Origin: Pseudooceanicola sp. | Lineage (GTDB): Bacteria > Pseudomonadota > Alphaproteobacteria > Rhodobacterales > Rhodobacteraceae | NCBI RefSeq assembly: GCF_029213205.1 | Contig: NZ_JARGNH010000005.1 | Location: forward strand, 62,001 to 126,000 | Length of the DNA stretch: 64,000 bases | Direction of reading: 5' to 3' | Part shown: positions 36,462-45,305 of the stretch, piece after piece | How positions within the stretch are numbered: position 1 is the first letter of the stretch | How the letters are laid out: every line of letters starts with the position of its first letter | Made by a program: the position numbers and the translations under genes | The notes under the pieces: generated by a model | Told to the model about the DNA's origin: nothing | What the model saw: only the letters and a program-made list of their open reading frames with translations | Database searches by the model: none

Positions 36462-37137
36462 CGCGCGGCGCACGGGCACCCGCACCGTCGCCTATGGGCT
36501 GGCGGTGATCGTCGGGTTGTTGCTGGTCGCTGGTGTCTTGCTGTTCCTGAACCTGCCGGATGCCAACGCCTTCAACGACCGGGTGGCGCGGATATTCGCC
36601 GAGAATGATGGGCTGACCAGCCAGGCCGAGGTCAAGCTGCTGGAGATTCTCGGCCAATCCGGCACCGCCTTTTCCGAAGTGCTGGAGAGCTATCGTACGG
36701 TGATCTTCGTGCTGCTGGTGTTTGCCACAGCGCTGCTGCTGGCGGCGCTGGTGTTTCTGGTGCTGTTGATTACCCTGAACCGGCGTATGGCACAGATCGA
36801 ACGCTCCGGCATCGAGGTGAATTCACTGCTGATCAGCCGCGATGAGAAGACCATCTACCTCAACAACATGGCGTTCAAACTGACCGACGCCGCGCTGGAA
36901 ACCCTGACCATCCTGGCCGAGGCGCGGATGGATGACGATGTGATGTCGGGGATCGAGATCGAATCGGCCATCTCGGGTCGCCCCGTCGGCGATTGCGACG
37001 AGGCCGCCGGTGCCACCCGAATCAAACGCCTGCGCGACACCTTGGGCAACCAGATGGTCAGCGAACTCCTTGTGCGCAACATTGCCCGCAAGGGATACAT
37101 GCTGGCGATCGACAAATCGGTGATCAAGATCGTTTGA
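36433..37137 (+). CDS. Membrane-anchored protein with C-terminal winged-helix domain
   Basis: A 234-residue protein. Residues 19-40 and 91-115 are membrane helices with a ~50-residue periplasmic loop between; the C-terminal ~100 residues, in the cytoplasm, resemble an OmpR/PhoB-type winged helix: a short strand pair (ISRDEKTIYLNNMAFKLT), a long helix region, RIKRLRDTLGNQ where the recognition helix would be, and ARKGYMLAI as the wing. This is the reverse of ToxR/CadC order. It could be a one-component membrane sensor. The start overlaps the preceding secreted-protein gene. Confidence 0.68.
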   Translation: MPDNTTFASDARRTGTRTVAYGLAVIVGLLLVAGVLLFLNLPDANAFNDRVARIFAENDGLTSQAEVKLLEILGQSGTAFSEVLESYRTVIFVLLVFATALLLAALVFLVLLITLNRRMAQIERSGIEVNSLLISRDEKTIYLNNMAFKLTDAALETLTILAEARMDDDVMSGIEIESAISGRPVGDCDEAAGATRIKRLRDTLGNQMVSELLVRNIARKGYMLAIDKSVIKIV

Positions 37138-37156
37138 GCGGGCGGGACCCGTGAAA

Positions 37157-37233
37157 TGGCGACCCCGGCAGGATTCGAACCTGCAACCTGCCCCTTAGGA
37201 GGGGGCTGCTCTATCCAGTTGAGCCACGGGGCC
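37157..37233 (-). tRNA. tRNA-Arg (CCT)
   Basis: A 77-base minus-strand tRNA with CCA encoded. Acceptor GGCCCCG pairs with CGGGGTC, D-arm GGCTCAACTGGATAGAGCA, anticodon stem GCCCC/GGGGC with loop CTCCTAA giving CCT, and T-loop TTCGAAT. It reads the rare AGG arginine codon. Normal class I structure. Confidence 0.95.
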
Positions 37234-37372
37234 GTTGACGCCCTCTTAGCCCGGGTTGGCGGGCTTGTCATCCTTGTGGCGGCGGCTGGATCGGCATTTT
37301 CGCGATGCCAAGCCGCTTGAACCGGCGCGGGGCATGGCGCAAACTGAAAGTCACCAACTTCAGGACAATGCC

Positions 37373-38392
37373 GTGACCAAGCAAGATCCGCGCCCTCTGA
37401 CGCTCCGCGACGTTTCCGAGGCGTCTGGCGTTTCGGAAATGACGGTCAGCCGGGTGCTGCGCAATCGCGGCGATGTCTCGGCGGCGACCCGCGAAAAGGT
37501 GCTGCAGGCGGCGAAACGGCTGGGCTATGTGCCCAACAAGATCGCCGGGGCGCTGGCCAGTCAACGCGTCAACCTGGTGGCGGTGATCATTCCGTCGATG
37601 TCCAACCTGGTGTTTCCCGAGGTGATGACCGGCATCAATCGGGTGCTTGAAACCACTGATCTGCAGCCGGTGGTCGGGCTGACCGATTATTTGCCGGAAA
37701 AAGAGGAAAAGGTGCTCTACGAGATGCTCTCGTGGCGGCCCTCGGGGGTGATTATCGCCGGGTTGGAGCATTCCGACGCCGCCCGGGCGATGCTGAAGGC
37801 GGCCGGGATTCCGGTGGTCGAGGTCATGGATACCGATGGCCTACCGATCGATTCGATGGTCGGGATTTCGCACCGGCGGGCGGGCCGTGAAATGGGCCGC
37901 GCGATCCTTGAGGCCGGGTATCGGCGGATCGGGTTTCTGGGCACCGGGCTGGGGCTCGATCATCGTGCCCGCAAACGCTTTGAGGGTCTTACCGAGGCTC
38001 TGGCCAAGGGGGGAATCGAGATCGCCGATCAGGAGTTTTATTCCGGCGGTTCGGCGCTGGCCAAGGGGCGTGAGATGACGGCGGCGATGATGACGCGCAA
38101 TCCGGACCTCGATTTCCTTTATTATTCCAACGATCTGATCGGTGCCGGTGGGCTGCTGTGGATGATCGAAAAGGGCTATGACGTACCCGGCAGCATCGGC
38201 ATGGCCGGGTTCAACGGGGTGCGGCTGCTGAAGGGTCTGCCGCGGCAGCTGGCGACGATGGATTCCTGTCGCGATGAAATCGGCAGCCTTGCGGCCCAGA
38301 TCATTGCCGACCGGATGAAGGATGGCGGCGAGGCGCAGAGTATTGAGCTGACGCCGAAGATTGATTTCGGCGACACCCTGCGCCGGGGCTGA
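37373..38392 (+). CDS. LacI-family repressor, GntR (gluconate)-like
   Basis: A 339-residue regulator. Helix-turn-helix TLRDVSEASGVSEMTVSRVLRNRG at residues 9-32 is followed by the hinge LGYVPNKIAGALAS and a periplasmic-binding-type sensor domain. Sequence features (RVNLVAVIIPSMSNLVFPEV, EKVLYEMLSWRPSGVII, VVEVMDTDGLPID) resemble the gluconate repressor GntR. No gluconate genes are adjacent, so it acts elsewhere. GTG 37373, with AGGA eight bases upstream, is preferred to the longer frame. Confidence 0.88.
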   Translation: MTKQDPRPLTLRDVSEASGVSEMTVSRVLRNRGDVSAATREKVLQAAKRLGYVPNKIAGALASQRVNLVAVIIPSMSNLVFPEVMTGINRVLETTDLQPVVGLTDYLPEKEEKVLYEMLSWRPSGVIIAGLEHSDAARAMLKAAGIPVVEVMDTDGLPIDSMVGISHRRAGREMGRAILEAGYRRIGFLGTGLGLDHRARKRFEGLTEALAKGGIEIADQEFYSGGSALAKGREMTAAMMTRNPDLDFLYYSNDLIGAGGLLWMIEKGYDVPGSIGMAGFNGVRLLKGLPRQLATMDSCRDEIGSLAAQIIADRMKDGGEAQSIELTPKIDFGDTLRRG

Positions 38393-38395
38393 GCA

Positions 38396-39592
38396 ATGGT
38401 GCCGCCGGTTCTGGACAATGGCGCCGCCCGGCGGGTGTTTCTGCACCGGCATCTGCTCGGCGATACCCCGCAGGGGCCTGGACGTGGCGATGATCTGAGA
38501 CAGCTGATCCGCCGCCTCGGGTTCGTGCAGGTGGACAGCGTCAACACGGTGGAACGCGCCCATCACATGATCCTGTTCGCGCGTCGCCCGGCCTATCGCC
38601 CGGCCAATTTGCGCCCGCTGGTGGAACGGCACCGGCATCTGTTCGAGCATTGGACCCATGACGCGGCGGTGGTGCCGTCCGAGTTTTTCCCGCATTGGCG
38701 GCTCAGGTTTCAACGCGACGGTGAACGGCTGCATGAGAAATGGACGAATTGGCAGGGCGGCGCCTATCTGGATGAGGTTGCCCGGGTGCTGGCGCATATC
38801 CGCGAGTCCGGGGCCGTGCGCTCAGGCGATCTGACGGCGCCGGAGCACAAGGGCAAGAGCGGTGGCTGGTGGGACTGGCATCCGTCGAAAACCGCGCTGG
38901 AATATCTTTGGCGCACCGGGAAATTGGCGGTGGCGCGGCGTGATGGCTTTACCAAGATTTATGACCTGACCGAGCGGGTGTTGCCCGCGCCCGAAGCACC
39001 ACTGGATCCGGCGGCGACGGTGGATTTCTTTAACCACGCGGCATTGGATCGGTTGGGGTTTGCCACCTCGGGCCAGATCGCGGCGTTCTGGGGCCATGTG
39101 AAACCCGCCGAAACGGCAGACTGGTGTCGGGCAGAGGTCGCCGCCGGGCGGATCGAGCCAGTTACGATTCTTGGCGCTGATGGCCAGCCACGGCGGCATT
39201 TCGCCCGCCCCGGGTTGCTGGACGAAGCCGCGGAGCTGGCGCCGCCGTCGGCGCGGCTCAGGGTGCTCAGCCCGTTTGATCCGGCGATCCGTGACCGCAA
39301 TCGCACCGAATTCCTGTTTGGCTATCACTACCGGATCGAGATTTTCGTGCCCGAGGCCAAGCGCCAGTACGGCTATTACGTGTTTCCGCTGCTGGAGGGC
39401 GACCGGCTGATCGGGCGGATCGACATGAAGGCGCGGCGCGGCGACGATGTGCTGGCAATCACCCGGCTCTGGCTGGAACCCGGGGTGCGGGCCAGCAAGG
39501 GGCGGCTGGCAAGGCTGGATGCGGAACTGACCCGCGTCGCCCGCTTTGCGGCGGTGTCGCGGATCGCGTATGCGTCCGGCTGGCTGGGGTGA
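38396..39592 (+). CDS. YcaQ/AlkX-type winged-helix DNA glycosylase
   Basis: A 398-residue protein of the YcaQ family (DUF1006), winged-helix glycosylases that excise bulky or cross-linked bases. Matching features: LGFVQVDSVNTVERAHHMILFARRP near 40-64, EHWTHDAAVVPSEFFPHWR near 82, GGWWDWHPSKTALEYLWRTGKLAVARRDGF near 160, and LSPFDPAIRDRNRTEFLFGYHYRIE near 282-306. The start ATG lies four bases past the stop of the LacI-type gene, so they may be co-transcribed. Catalytic residue positions were not assigned. Confidence 0.88.
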   Translation: MVPPVLDNGAARRVFLHRHLLGDTPQGPGRGDDLRQLIRRLGFVQVDSVNTVERAHHMILFARRPAYRPANLRPLVERHRHLFEHWTHDAAVVPSEFFPHWRLRFQRDGERLHEKWTNWQGGAYLDEVARVLAHIRESGAVRSGDLTAPEHKGKSGGWWDWHPSKTALEYLWRTGKLAVARRDGFTKIYDLTERVLPAPEAPLDPAATVDFFNHAALDRLGFATSGQIAAFWGHVKPAETADWCRAEVAAGRIEPVTILGADGQPRRHFARPGLLDEAAELAPPSARLRVLSPFDPAIRDRNRTEFLFGYHYRIEIFVPEAKRQYGYYVFPLLEGDRLIGRIDMKARRGDDVLAITRLWLEPGVRASKGRLARLDAELTRVARFAAVSRIAYASGWLG

Positions 39593-39606
39593 TCAGGCTT
39601 GGTTTG

Positions 39607-40395
39607 TCAGCTGGCCGCAGCGACGGCGCGGCCGGTCATAACCTTGATCAGATGGGCGCGGTAGTCCGGGGTGCCATGCAGATCGGCGATCAACCCCTCG
39701 CTGGAATGGCTGAGTCCGGCAATCGCGGCGGCAGAGAAATCAGCGCTCAGCGCCGCCTCGGCCTCAGCCCAGCGGAACACGCCGTCTTCGCTGGCGCCGG
39801 TGACGGCAACCCGGACACCATCGGGATATTTGGCGACGAAGACACCGGTCAGGGCAAAGCGCGACGCGGGTTGTTCGAATTTCTGGTAATTCGACACTTC
39901 GGGAATCGGGAACCTGACGGCGGTGATGATCTCGCTCTCGCGCAGAATTGTGGTGAACAGCCCGTCAAAGAAGTCATCGGCGGCGATTTCGCGGCTGTTG
40001 GTGACAATGGTCGCACCGGTACCCAGCGCCGCCGCCGGATAGCAGGCGGCGGGGTCGTTATTGGCCAGCGAGCCGCCGATGGTGCCACGGTTGCGCACTG
40101 CCGGATCACCGATATGCCCGGCCAGACCGGACAGGCCGGGAAAGCTGGTGGCGGTTTCACGCGCCACGCTGTCGTGGTTGGTGATCGCGCCGATGGTCAC
40201 GGTTCCACCGCTGATCGAAACGCCTTTCAGCGCCGCGATGCCGAGCAGGCTGACCAGCTTTTCCGGTGAGGCCAGCCGTTGTTTCATTGTCGGAATCAGG
40301 GTCTGACCGCCGGACAGCGGCAGCGCCTCGTCCGATTGCAGGGCGTCGATGGCCTCGTCCACGGTTTTTGGCTTGACCAGTTCAAAGTCATACAT
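39607..40395 (-). CDS. Molybdo-hydroxylase FAD-binding (CoxM/CutM-type) subunit, orphan
   Basis: A 262-residue protein with the two FAD motifs of the xanthine dehydrogenase/CO dehydrogenase medium subunit: LSGGQTLIPTMKQRL at about residues 27-41 and IGDPAVRNRGTIGGSLANNDP near 94-114. The C-terminal domain is typical. Such a subunit normally works with a molybdenum (CoxL/CutL) and an iron-sulfur (CoxS) subunit; neither is next to it, the neighbours being a quinone-reductase-like gene and a convergent glycosylase gene. Start ATG at 40395. Confidence 0.9.
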   Translation of the reverse strand: MYDFELVKPKTVDEAIDALQSDEALPLSGGQTLIPTMKQRLASPEKLVSLLGIAALKGVSISGGTVTIGAITNHDSVARETATSFPGLSGLAGHIGDPAVRNRGTIGGSLANNDPAACYPAAALGTGATIVTNSREIAADDFFDGLFTTILRESEIITAVRFPIPEVSNYQKFEQPASRFALTGVFVAKYPDGVRVAVTGASEDGVFRWAEAEAALSADFSAAAIAGLSHSSEGLIADLHGTPDYRAHLIKVMTGRAVAAAS

Positions 40396-40584
40396 CGGCG
40401 CTCTCCCAGACTCTTCGACCCCGGCATCGTCGCATTTGGTATGCCAAAGCAAGGGCCGGTTCCATTCGTCGATACCCTCATGTGCGCAGAAGGGCATGTC
40501 AATATGGCGGCGGCTTGGTCTATGCTTATGGCTGGAGAATTCGACCCGAGGGACATCGGGCGCAACTTTAGGAGGAGATTTCGG

Positions 40585-41502
40585 ATGCGGGTGATGGAGC
40601 TTGCGGAACATGGCGGGCCTGAGGTTCTGAAACTGGCAGAGCGCCCCGATCCGGTGCCCGGCGCCGGTCAGGTGCTGATCGAGATTCGTGCCGCCAGCGT
40701 CAATGCCGCCGACTGGAAGGTGCGGCGCGGCAAATCGTTGCAACAGCATGTTCTGCCGCATGTGCTGGGGCGCGATTTCTCCGGCGTGGTGATCGGGTTG
40801 GGCGAAGGTGCCGATCTGGCGATTGGCGATGAGGTGTTCGGGGTCTGCCCGCAGGAAACCGAGGGCGCCTATGCCTCGCGTATCGTGATGGATGCCGGGC
40901 TGGTGGCGCTGAAACCGCGCAGCCTCAGCCATGTGGAAACCGCCGCGATTGCGCTGGCCGGACTGACCGCGATGGTCGCGATCGAGGACACGCTGGGCCT
41001 GAAGCCGGGCGAGAACCTGTTGGTGCAGGGCGGTGCCGGTGGGGTTGGCGGCATGGCGGTGCAGCTGGGCCATTACATTGGTGCCAAGGTCGCCGCGACG
41101 GCGCGCAGCGACAACCATGATTACCTGCGCGGGCTGGGTGCGGATCAGCCGATTGACTACCGCGACGCCGATCTCGGGCAGGTGCTTGGCGATCGTGACG
41201 CGGTGTTCGATTGCGTCGGCGGTGACACCGTGGCCAGCAGCTTTGCAGCGTTGCGGCCCGGCGGGCGGGCGGCGTTTGTCGGCTCTGGCGGGACAGCACC
41301 CGAACCGACCCGCGCCGACGTCACGTCACTGCGCCCGGCGGTGGGCCGCAGCCGCGCGCGGATGGCGCGGGTGGCTGAACTGGCCGATGCCGGGGCCTGG
41401 AAACCACCGGTGATCGAGACCATGCCGCTGACCGAGGCGGTCAAGGCGCATGCGCTGAGCGAGGCCGGACATGTGCGCGGCAAGATCGTTTTGATCCCTT
41501 GA
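40585..41502 (+). CDS. NADP-dependent quinone/zeta-crystallin-like oxidoreductase
   Basis: A 305-residue medium-chain dehydrogenase of the zinc-free quinone-oxidoreductase type. No zinc-binding Cys set; the Rossmann motif is VQGGAGGVGGMAVQLG near 145-160. The N-terminal MELAEHGGPEVLKLAERPDPVPGAGQVLI is the family's opening. It reduces quinones or enones with NADPH. The ATG at 40585 is preceded by a strong AGGAGG. TetR starts 53 bases after its stop, so TetR may control it. Confidence 0.87.
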   Translation: MRVMELAEHGGPEVLKLAERPDPVPGAGQVLIEIRAASVNAADWKVRRGKSLQQHVLPHVLGRDFSGVVIGLGEGADLAIGDEVFGVCPQETEGAYASRIVMDAGLVALKPRSLSHVETAAIALAGLTAMVAIEDTLGLKPGENLLVQGGAGGVGGMAVQLGHYIGAKVAATARSDNHDYLRGLGADQPIDYRDADLGQVLGDRDAVFDCVGGDTVASSFAALRPGGRAAFVGSGGTAPEPTRADVTSLRPAVGRSRARMARVAELADAGAWKPPVIETMPLTEAVKAHALSEAGHVRGKIVLIP

Positions 41503-41555
41503 GGGCAGGTCCAGGTCCGGTTGACAGAACCTGTGGATCGGCGAATACCGAAAAC

Positions 41556-42260
41556 ATGAGTTTGAAACGCATTCAGGACCTGGACGCCCCAACCGCCTTG
41601 CGGATACTCGCCGCCGCCGAAAAACTGTTTGCCGAGCAGGGGGTCGAGTTGACCTCGGTGCGCGAGATCACCCGTCAGGCAGGCGCCAATGTGGCGTCGG
41701 TGAATTACCATTTCGGATCAAAGGACGATCTGACGGTGGCGGTGTTCGAACGGGCCATCGCCCGGGCCAGCGAGCTGCGTATGAATGCGCTGAACCGCTG
41801 CCTGCGGGCCGCCGAGGCGCGGAAATCGCCGCCCGATCTGGCCGAGCTGGTTTCGATTTTCATCGAACCCTATATGGGCGACGGCAATGAGGCGCAGGGC
41901 GCGCTGATGGCGCGGTTCATCCTGATGCACCGGGTGACACCGGATGATTCCACCCGGCGGATCGTGGCAACCTATCTGAACCCGCTGGCCGACAGTTTTA
42001 TCGCCGCTTTCGCCCTGGCCTGTCCCGATGCGGGCCCGGGTGATCTGTCGGCGCGCTATCTGTTTTTGGTGAATTCCACCGTTCTGACCTGTGCTGAGGA
42101 TCGCGGCGCGGATCGACTGGCGGTGTTGTCGCGGGGTGCGCTGTCGCAGGTTGACCGGGTGGCGATGCGCGATCAGCTGGTGCGCTTTGCGGTCTCCGGT
42201 CTGATTGGCCATCAATCCAAGGGTTACATGCGGCCCGACATGGGGGAAGCTGTCGGGTGA
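41556..42260 (+). CDS. TetR family transcriptional regulator
   Basis: A 234-residue TetR-type regulator. The helix-turn-helix is ILAAAEKLFAEQGVELTSVREITRQAGANVASVNYHFGSKDDL (residues ~15-58), near-perfect to the TetR consensus. The C-terminal ligand domain (SIFIEPYMGDGNEAQGALMARFI) resembles the DUF1956/CecR-like group. The ATG at 41556 avoids a poorly matched upstream extension. It sits on the same strand, just after the quinone-reductase-like gene; it converges with ackA. Confidence 0.88.
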   Translation: MSLKRIQDLDAPTALRILAAAEKLFAEQGVELTSVREITRQAGANVASVNYHFGSKDDLTVAVFERAIARASELRMNALNRCLRAAEARKSPPDLAELVSIFIEPYMGDGNEAQGALMARFILMHRVTPDDSTRRIVATYLNPLADSFIAAFALACPDAGPGDLSARYLFLVNSTVLTCAEDRGADRLAVLSRGALSQVDRVAMRDQLVRFAVSGLIGHQSKGYMRPDMGEAVG

Positions 42261-42273
42261 TTTGTGTTTGCGG

Positions 42274-43449
42274 CTAACTCGCGGTGGCGCGGGCGATCAC
42301 CAGTTCTTCGTTGGTGGGCAGCACCAGGACCTGGACCGGGCTATCGCCGGTGCTGATCCGTCTGGCCCGGCTTTGATTGGCTCCACCGGCATTGGCAGCC
42401 GCGTCCAGGGTGATGCCGATCCAATCCATCCCGGCGCAGACCTCAGCCCGGATCGGCGCGGCGTTTTCACCGATGCCGCCGGTGAACACCAGCGCATCCA
42501 GCCCGCCCAGCGCCGCAGCCAGCCCGCCCAGTTCGCGGCGGATGCGAAAGGTGAAATACTCGATCGCCTGACGCGCGGCGGGATCGTCTGAGGCCAGCAA
42601 TTGCCGCATGTCGTGGCTGATGCCGGACAGGCCGAGCAGACCGGAGCGCTTGTAAAGCATCTCGGTCACTTCAGCCGGGCTCAGCCCCTCTTGTTCAATC
42701 AGGTACAGCACCACGCCGGGGTCGATCTGGCCAGAGCGGGTGCCCATCGGCAGCCCGTCCAGCGCGGTGAACCCCATCGACGAGGCGATCGAGCGTCCGG
42801 CCTTCATCCCGCACATCGAGGCGCCGTTGCCCAGATGCGCCACCACCACCCGCCCGGCAAAGAGATCGGGGGCGGTCGCGGCCAGGTGCCCGGCGATATA
42901 TTCATAGCTCAGCCCGTGAAAACCATAGCGGCGCACGCCCTTGTCGTAAAAGGCGCGGGGTAGAGCAAAGGTGTCATTGACGAAGGGATGGTTGCGGTGA
43001 AAGGCGGTGTCGAAACAGGCGATCTGCCTTGCCTCGGGAAAGGCCGCAATCGCAGCGCGCACCCCGGCCAGGTTGTGCGGCTGGTGCAGCGGCGCAAAGG
43101 GGATCAGGGTTTCCAGCCTGGCGATCACCTCGGGTGTCAGGGCGACGGGCGCGGTGAACTTCAGCCCGCCATGCACCACCCGATGGCCGACGGCACCGAT
43201 CCTGGCTCCGGGAAAATGCGTCTCTAACGCGCCTAAAACCGCGATGAGCGCGGCGGCATGATCCTGTCCGGCGGTGTCCAGTTCGGCGGCGGCCAGGGTC
43301 TCGCCAGCGGCGTCCTTCAGCTTCAGCCGGGGGGTGCTGCCGATCCGTTCGACCTGGCCCGAGGCCAGCGCCTGCGGCTCTGGGGCATTGCTGAACAGCC
43401 CGAATTTCAGCGACGAGGATCCGGCATTCAAGACCAACACATGTGCCAT
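42274..43449 (-). CDS. ackA: Acetate kinase
   Basis: A 391-residue acetate kinase, making acetyl phosphate from acetate and ATP or the reverse. N-terminal ALNAGSSSLKFGLF-type motif (VLNAGSSSLKFGLF, 5-18), HRVVHGG near 88, catalytic-region FDTAFH near 144, GNGASMCGMKAGRSIASSMG near 203 and FTGGIGENA near 318 are all present. It overlaps the bifunctional MaoC-Pta gene by one base (shared boundary at 43449), giving the acetyl-phosphate pathway as one operon. Confidence 0.96.
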   Translation of the reverse strand: MAHVLVLNAGSSSLKFGLFSNAPEPQALASGQVERIGSTPRLKLKDAAGETLAAAELDTAGQDHAAALIAVLGALETHFPGARIGAVGHRVVHGGLKFTAPVALTPEVIARLETLIPFAPLHQPHNLAGVRAAIAAFPEARQIACFDTAFHRNHPFVNDTFALPRAFYDKGVRRYGFHGLSYEYIAGHLAATAPDLFAGRVVVAHLGNGASMCGMKAGRSIASSMGFTALDGLPMGTRSGQIDPGVVLYLIEQEGLSPAEVTEMLYKRSGLLGLSGISHDMRQLLASDDPAARQAIEYFTFRIRRELGGLAAALGGLDALVFTGGIGENAAPIRAEVCAGMDWIGITLDAAANAGGANQSRARRISTGDSPVQVLVLPTNEELVIARATAS

Positions 43450-44834
43450 CAGTGCTTGCCCGTCCGCGCGTGATGCAGTGCCGCCACCGCGCAGGAGGCA
43501 AGGCGGCTCATGTCGTCGTCCGCGCGGCTGTTCAGGATGATCGGCACCTTGGCGCCCAGCACCAGCCCGGCGCTCTCGGCATGGCTGATATAGGTCAGTT
43601 GCTTGGCCAGCATATTGCCCGCGTCGATATTCGGCGCCACCAGAATCTCGGCCCGTCCGGCGACCGGAGAGGTCAGTCCCTTGGTCCGGGCGGCGGCGAT
43701 ATCCACCGCGTTGTCCATCGCCAGAGGCCCGTCAACCAGACCGCCCTTGATCTGGCCGCGCTCGGCCATTTTTGACAGCAGCGCGGCGTCAATCGACGAG
43801 GGGATATCGGGATTCACCGTCTCGACCGCCGACAGCACCCCGACCTTGGGTTCGGCGATCCCAATCGACAGCGCCAGGTCGATGGCGTTCTGCACGATGT
43901 CCATCTTGGTGCGCAGATCCGGCGCGATGTTGATCGCCGCATCGGTGACCAGGATCGGGTGGCTGACCCCGGGCACGTCCATGACAAAGATATGGGTCAG
44001 GCGGCGGCCTATCCGCAGGCCGCGATCCTTATCAAGCGCGGCGCGCAGCAGGTCATCTGTGTGCAGATGCCCCTTCATCAGCGCAGTGGCGCGACCCTCA
44101 TGCACCAGAGCGACCCCGCGCCGAGCGGCAGCGGCATGGTCAGGTTCGTCGATGACCTCGATCCCGGTCAGATCGGCCGCCAGTTCGGCGGCGACTTCGG
44201 CGATCTTGCGCGCGTCACCAATCAGGATCGGGGTGATCAGGGTGTGGTCGCGGGCCAGCAGGGCGCCGCCGAGCGAATTCGGCTCTTCCGGGCAGATCAC
44301 CGCCGTGACCAGCGCGGGCAGCGGCGCGGCCAGTTTCAGAAGTTTTTCGAAATGGCGATGACGCTGCACGATCAGGCCGGGCAGGTCGTGACTGTCATAG
44401 GACAGCTTGACCCGCGGCGCCTCGACCTCGGCGACACCGCTGAGGATCAGCGCATCGTCAGACAGGCGGCGCACCTCGGTGGCCAGGGTCACGCACATGG
44501 TGCGGTCATTCTTGTCGGTCACCGTGACCCGGCTGACCAGTTCATCTCCGGCATGGGCGCGGCTGTGAAATTCCAGGCTCTGCGCATGATAAAGCGATCC
44601 GGCGCCGGGCAGCACATTGCCAAGCACCGCCGAGACCAACGCGCCGATGAACATGCCCGGCGCCAGCGCCTCGGGCATGCCGTCGCCATCGCCATCGGCG
44701 TTGAAAATATGCATCGGATTGTGGTTGCCCGAGACATTGGCAAATACGATCAGGTCGTCGACGGTCACCAGTCGTCGCAGCTCGGAATGGTCGCCGACCT
44801 GCAGTTCCTCGAATGTGCGGTTTTCGATCTTCAT
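43449..44834 (-). CDS. MaoC (enoyl-CoA hydratase) - phosphate acetyl/butyryltransferase fusion
   Basis: A 461-residue fusion. Residues 1-140 are a MaoC-type hotdog enoyl-CoA hydratase (ANVSGNHNPMHIFNADGDGDGMPEALAPGMFIGALVSAVLG; the hydratase Asp/His region); residues 160-461 are a phosphotransacetylase/phosphotransbutyrylase domain (TAVICPEEPNSLGGALLARDH, FVMDVPGVSHPILVTDAAINIAPD, SPVAGRAEILVAPNIDAGNMLAKQL). It is coupled to ackA, so it can turn an acyl-CoA to an acyl phosphate and then to the acid with ATP gain. This fusion is known in roseobacters. ATG at 44834 gives the best N-terminus. Confidence 0.9.
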   Translation of the reverse strand: MKIENRTFEELQVGDHSELRRLVTVDDLIVFANVSGNHNPMHIFNADGDGDGMPEALAPGMFIGALVSAVLGNVLPGAGSLYHAQSLEFHSRAHAGDELVSRVTVTDKNDRTMCVTLATEVRRLSDDALILSGVAEVEAPRVKLSYDSHDLPGLIVQRHRHFEKLLKLAAPLPALVTAVICPEEPNSLGGALLARDHTLITPILIGDARKIAEVAAELAADLTGIEVIDEPDHAAAARRGVALVHEGRATALMKGHLHTDDLLRAALDKDRGLRIGRRLTHIFVMDVPGVSHPILVTDAAINIAPDLRTKMDIVQNAIDLALSIGIAEPKVGVLSAVETVNPDIPSSIDAALLSKMAERGQIKGGLVDGPLAMDNAVDIAAARTKGLTSPVAGRAEILVAPNIDAGNMLAKQLTYISHAESAGLVLGAKVPIILNSRADDDMSRLASCAVAALHHARTGKH

Positions 44835-44948
44835 ACTGCCCCCATGTTGCCTGCGCCCATCCCGACGTTTTGCATCGGCGAAGTCAATGGGCAGTGGCGC
44901 GCGACCCGGCGCTGACTTGTGAATAACTGCGCGTTGAGGCGGGGATTT

Positions 44949-44982
44949 TGGTTGCGGAGGACGGACTTGACCCCTCGGCACG
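44949..44982 (-). repeat. Degenerate 3' tRNA-Met fragment, possible island attachment remnant
   Basis: Aligned to the intact tRNA-Met 3' end at 62322 (same strand), about 31 of 36 positions match: the CCA end, acceptor 3' strand TCCTCCGC, T-loop TCAAGTCC and T-stem, with four substitutions and one missing base. The 5' half of the tRNA is absent. It lies at the edge of the gene-poor gap 44835-45305, before the catabolic cluster. A direct repeat of the tRNA 3' end is what integration would leave; the mismatches mean it could also be another tRNA's relic. Confidence 0.5.
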
Positions 44983-45305
44983 GTGAGGACAGGCCGAGGA
45001 CGAATGCAGTGCCGGTGGTGCGTCAAACGCGGCGACTGCAGCGAGCGTGACTACGGCAAAGTTTGTCTCATCAATCTTCCTTCGCTTCCATGAGTTGATG
45101 GGGAGGCTAAACCGACGATGCAATTCGGTCACCAAAGAACAACGTCAAAATAGAACGATGTGGGGAAAACAGATCTCAACCGAGACAGGTGTTCCCGGGT
45201 CCGAGCCCCTAGGTCGCGCAGCCTTATCAAACCAATGGTTAGGCTTTGAACCCTTCACCTGCAGCATCCCGCAGGCCTAGGGTCACTGCAAGCGCGAGGG
45301 ATTTC
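44983..45305. other. Gene-poor gap at left edge of catabolic island
   Basis: No convincing gene. Both strands hold frames of up to ~80 codons without family matches, ribosome-binding sites or coding bias. The sequence is AT-richer than its surroundings from about 45040 to 45160. It holds the region between the tRNA fragment and the racemase-fold gene, and may keep decayed mobile-element DNA. Confidence 0.5.

Noticed and set aside
45047-45280. 78-codon plus-strand frame in the island's left gap
   Set aside because: No ribosome-binding site, no coding bias and no family resemblance.
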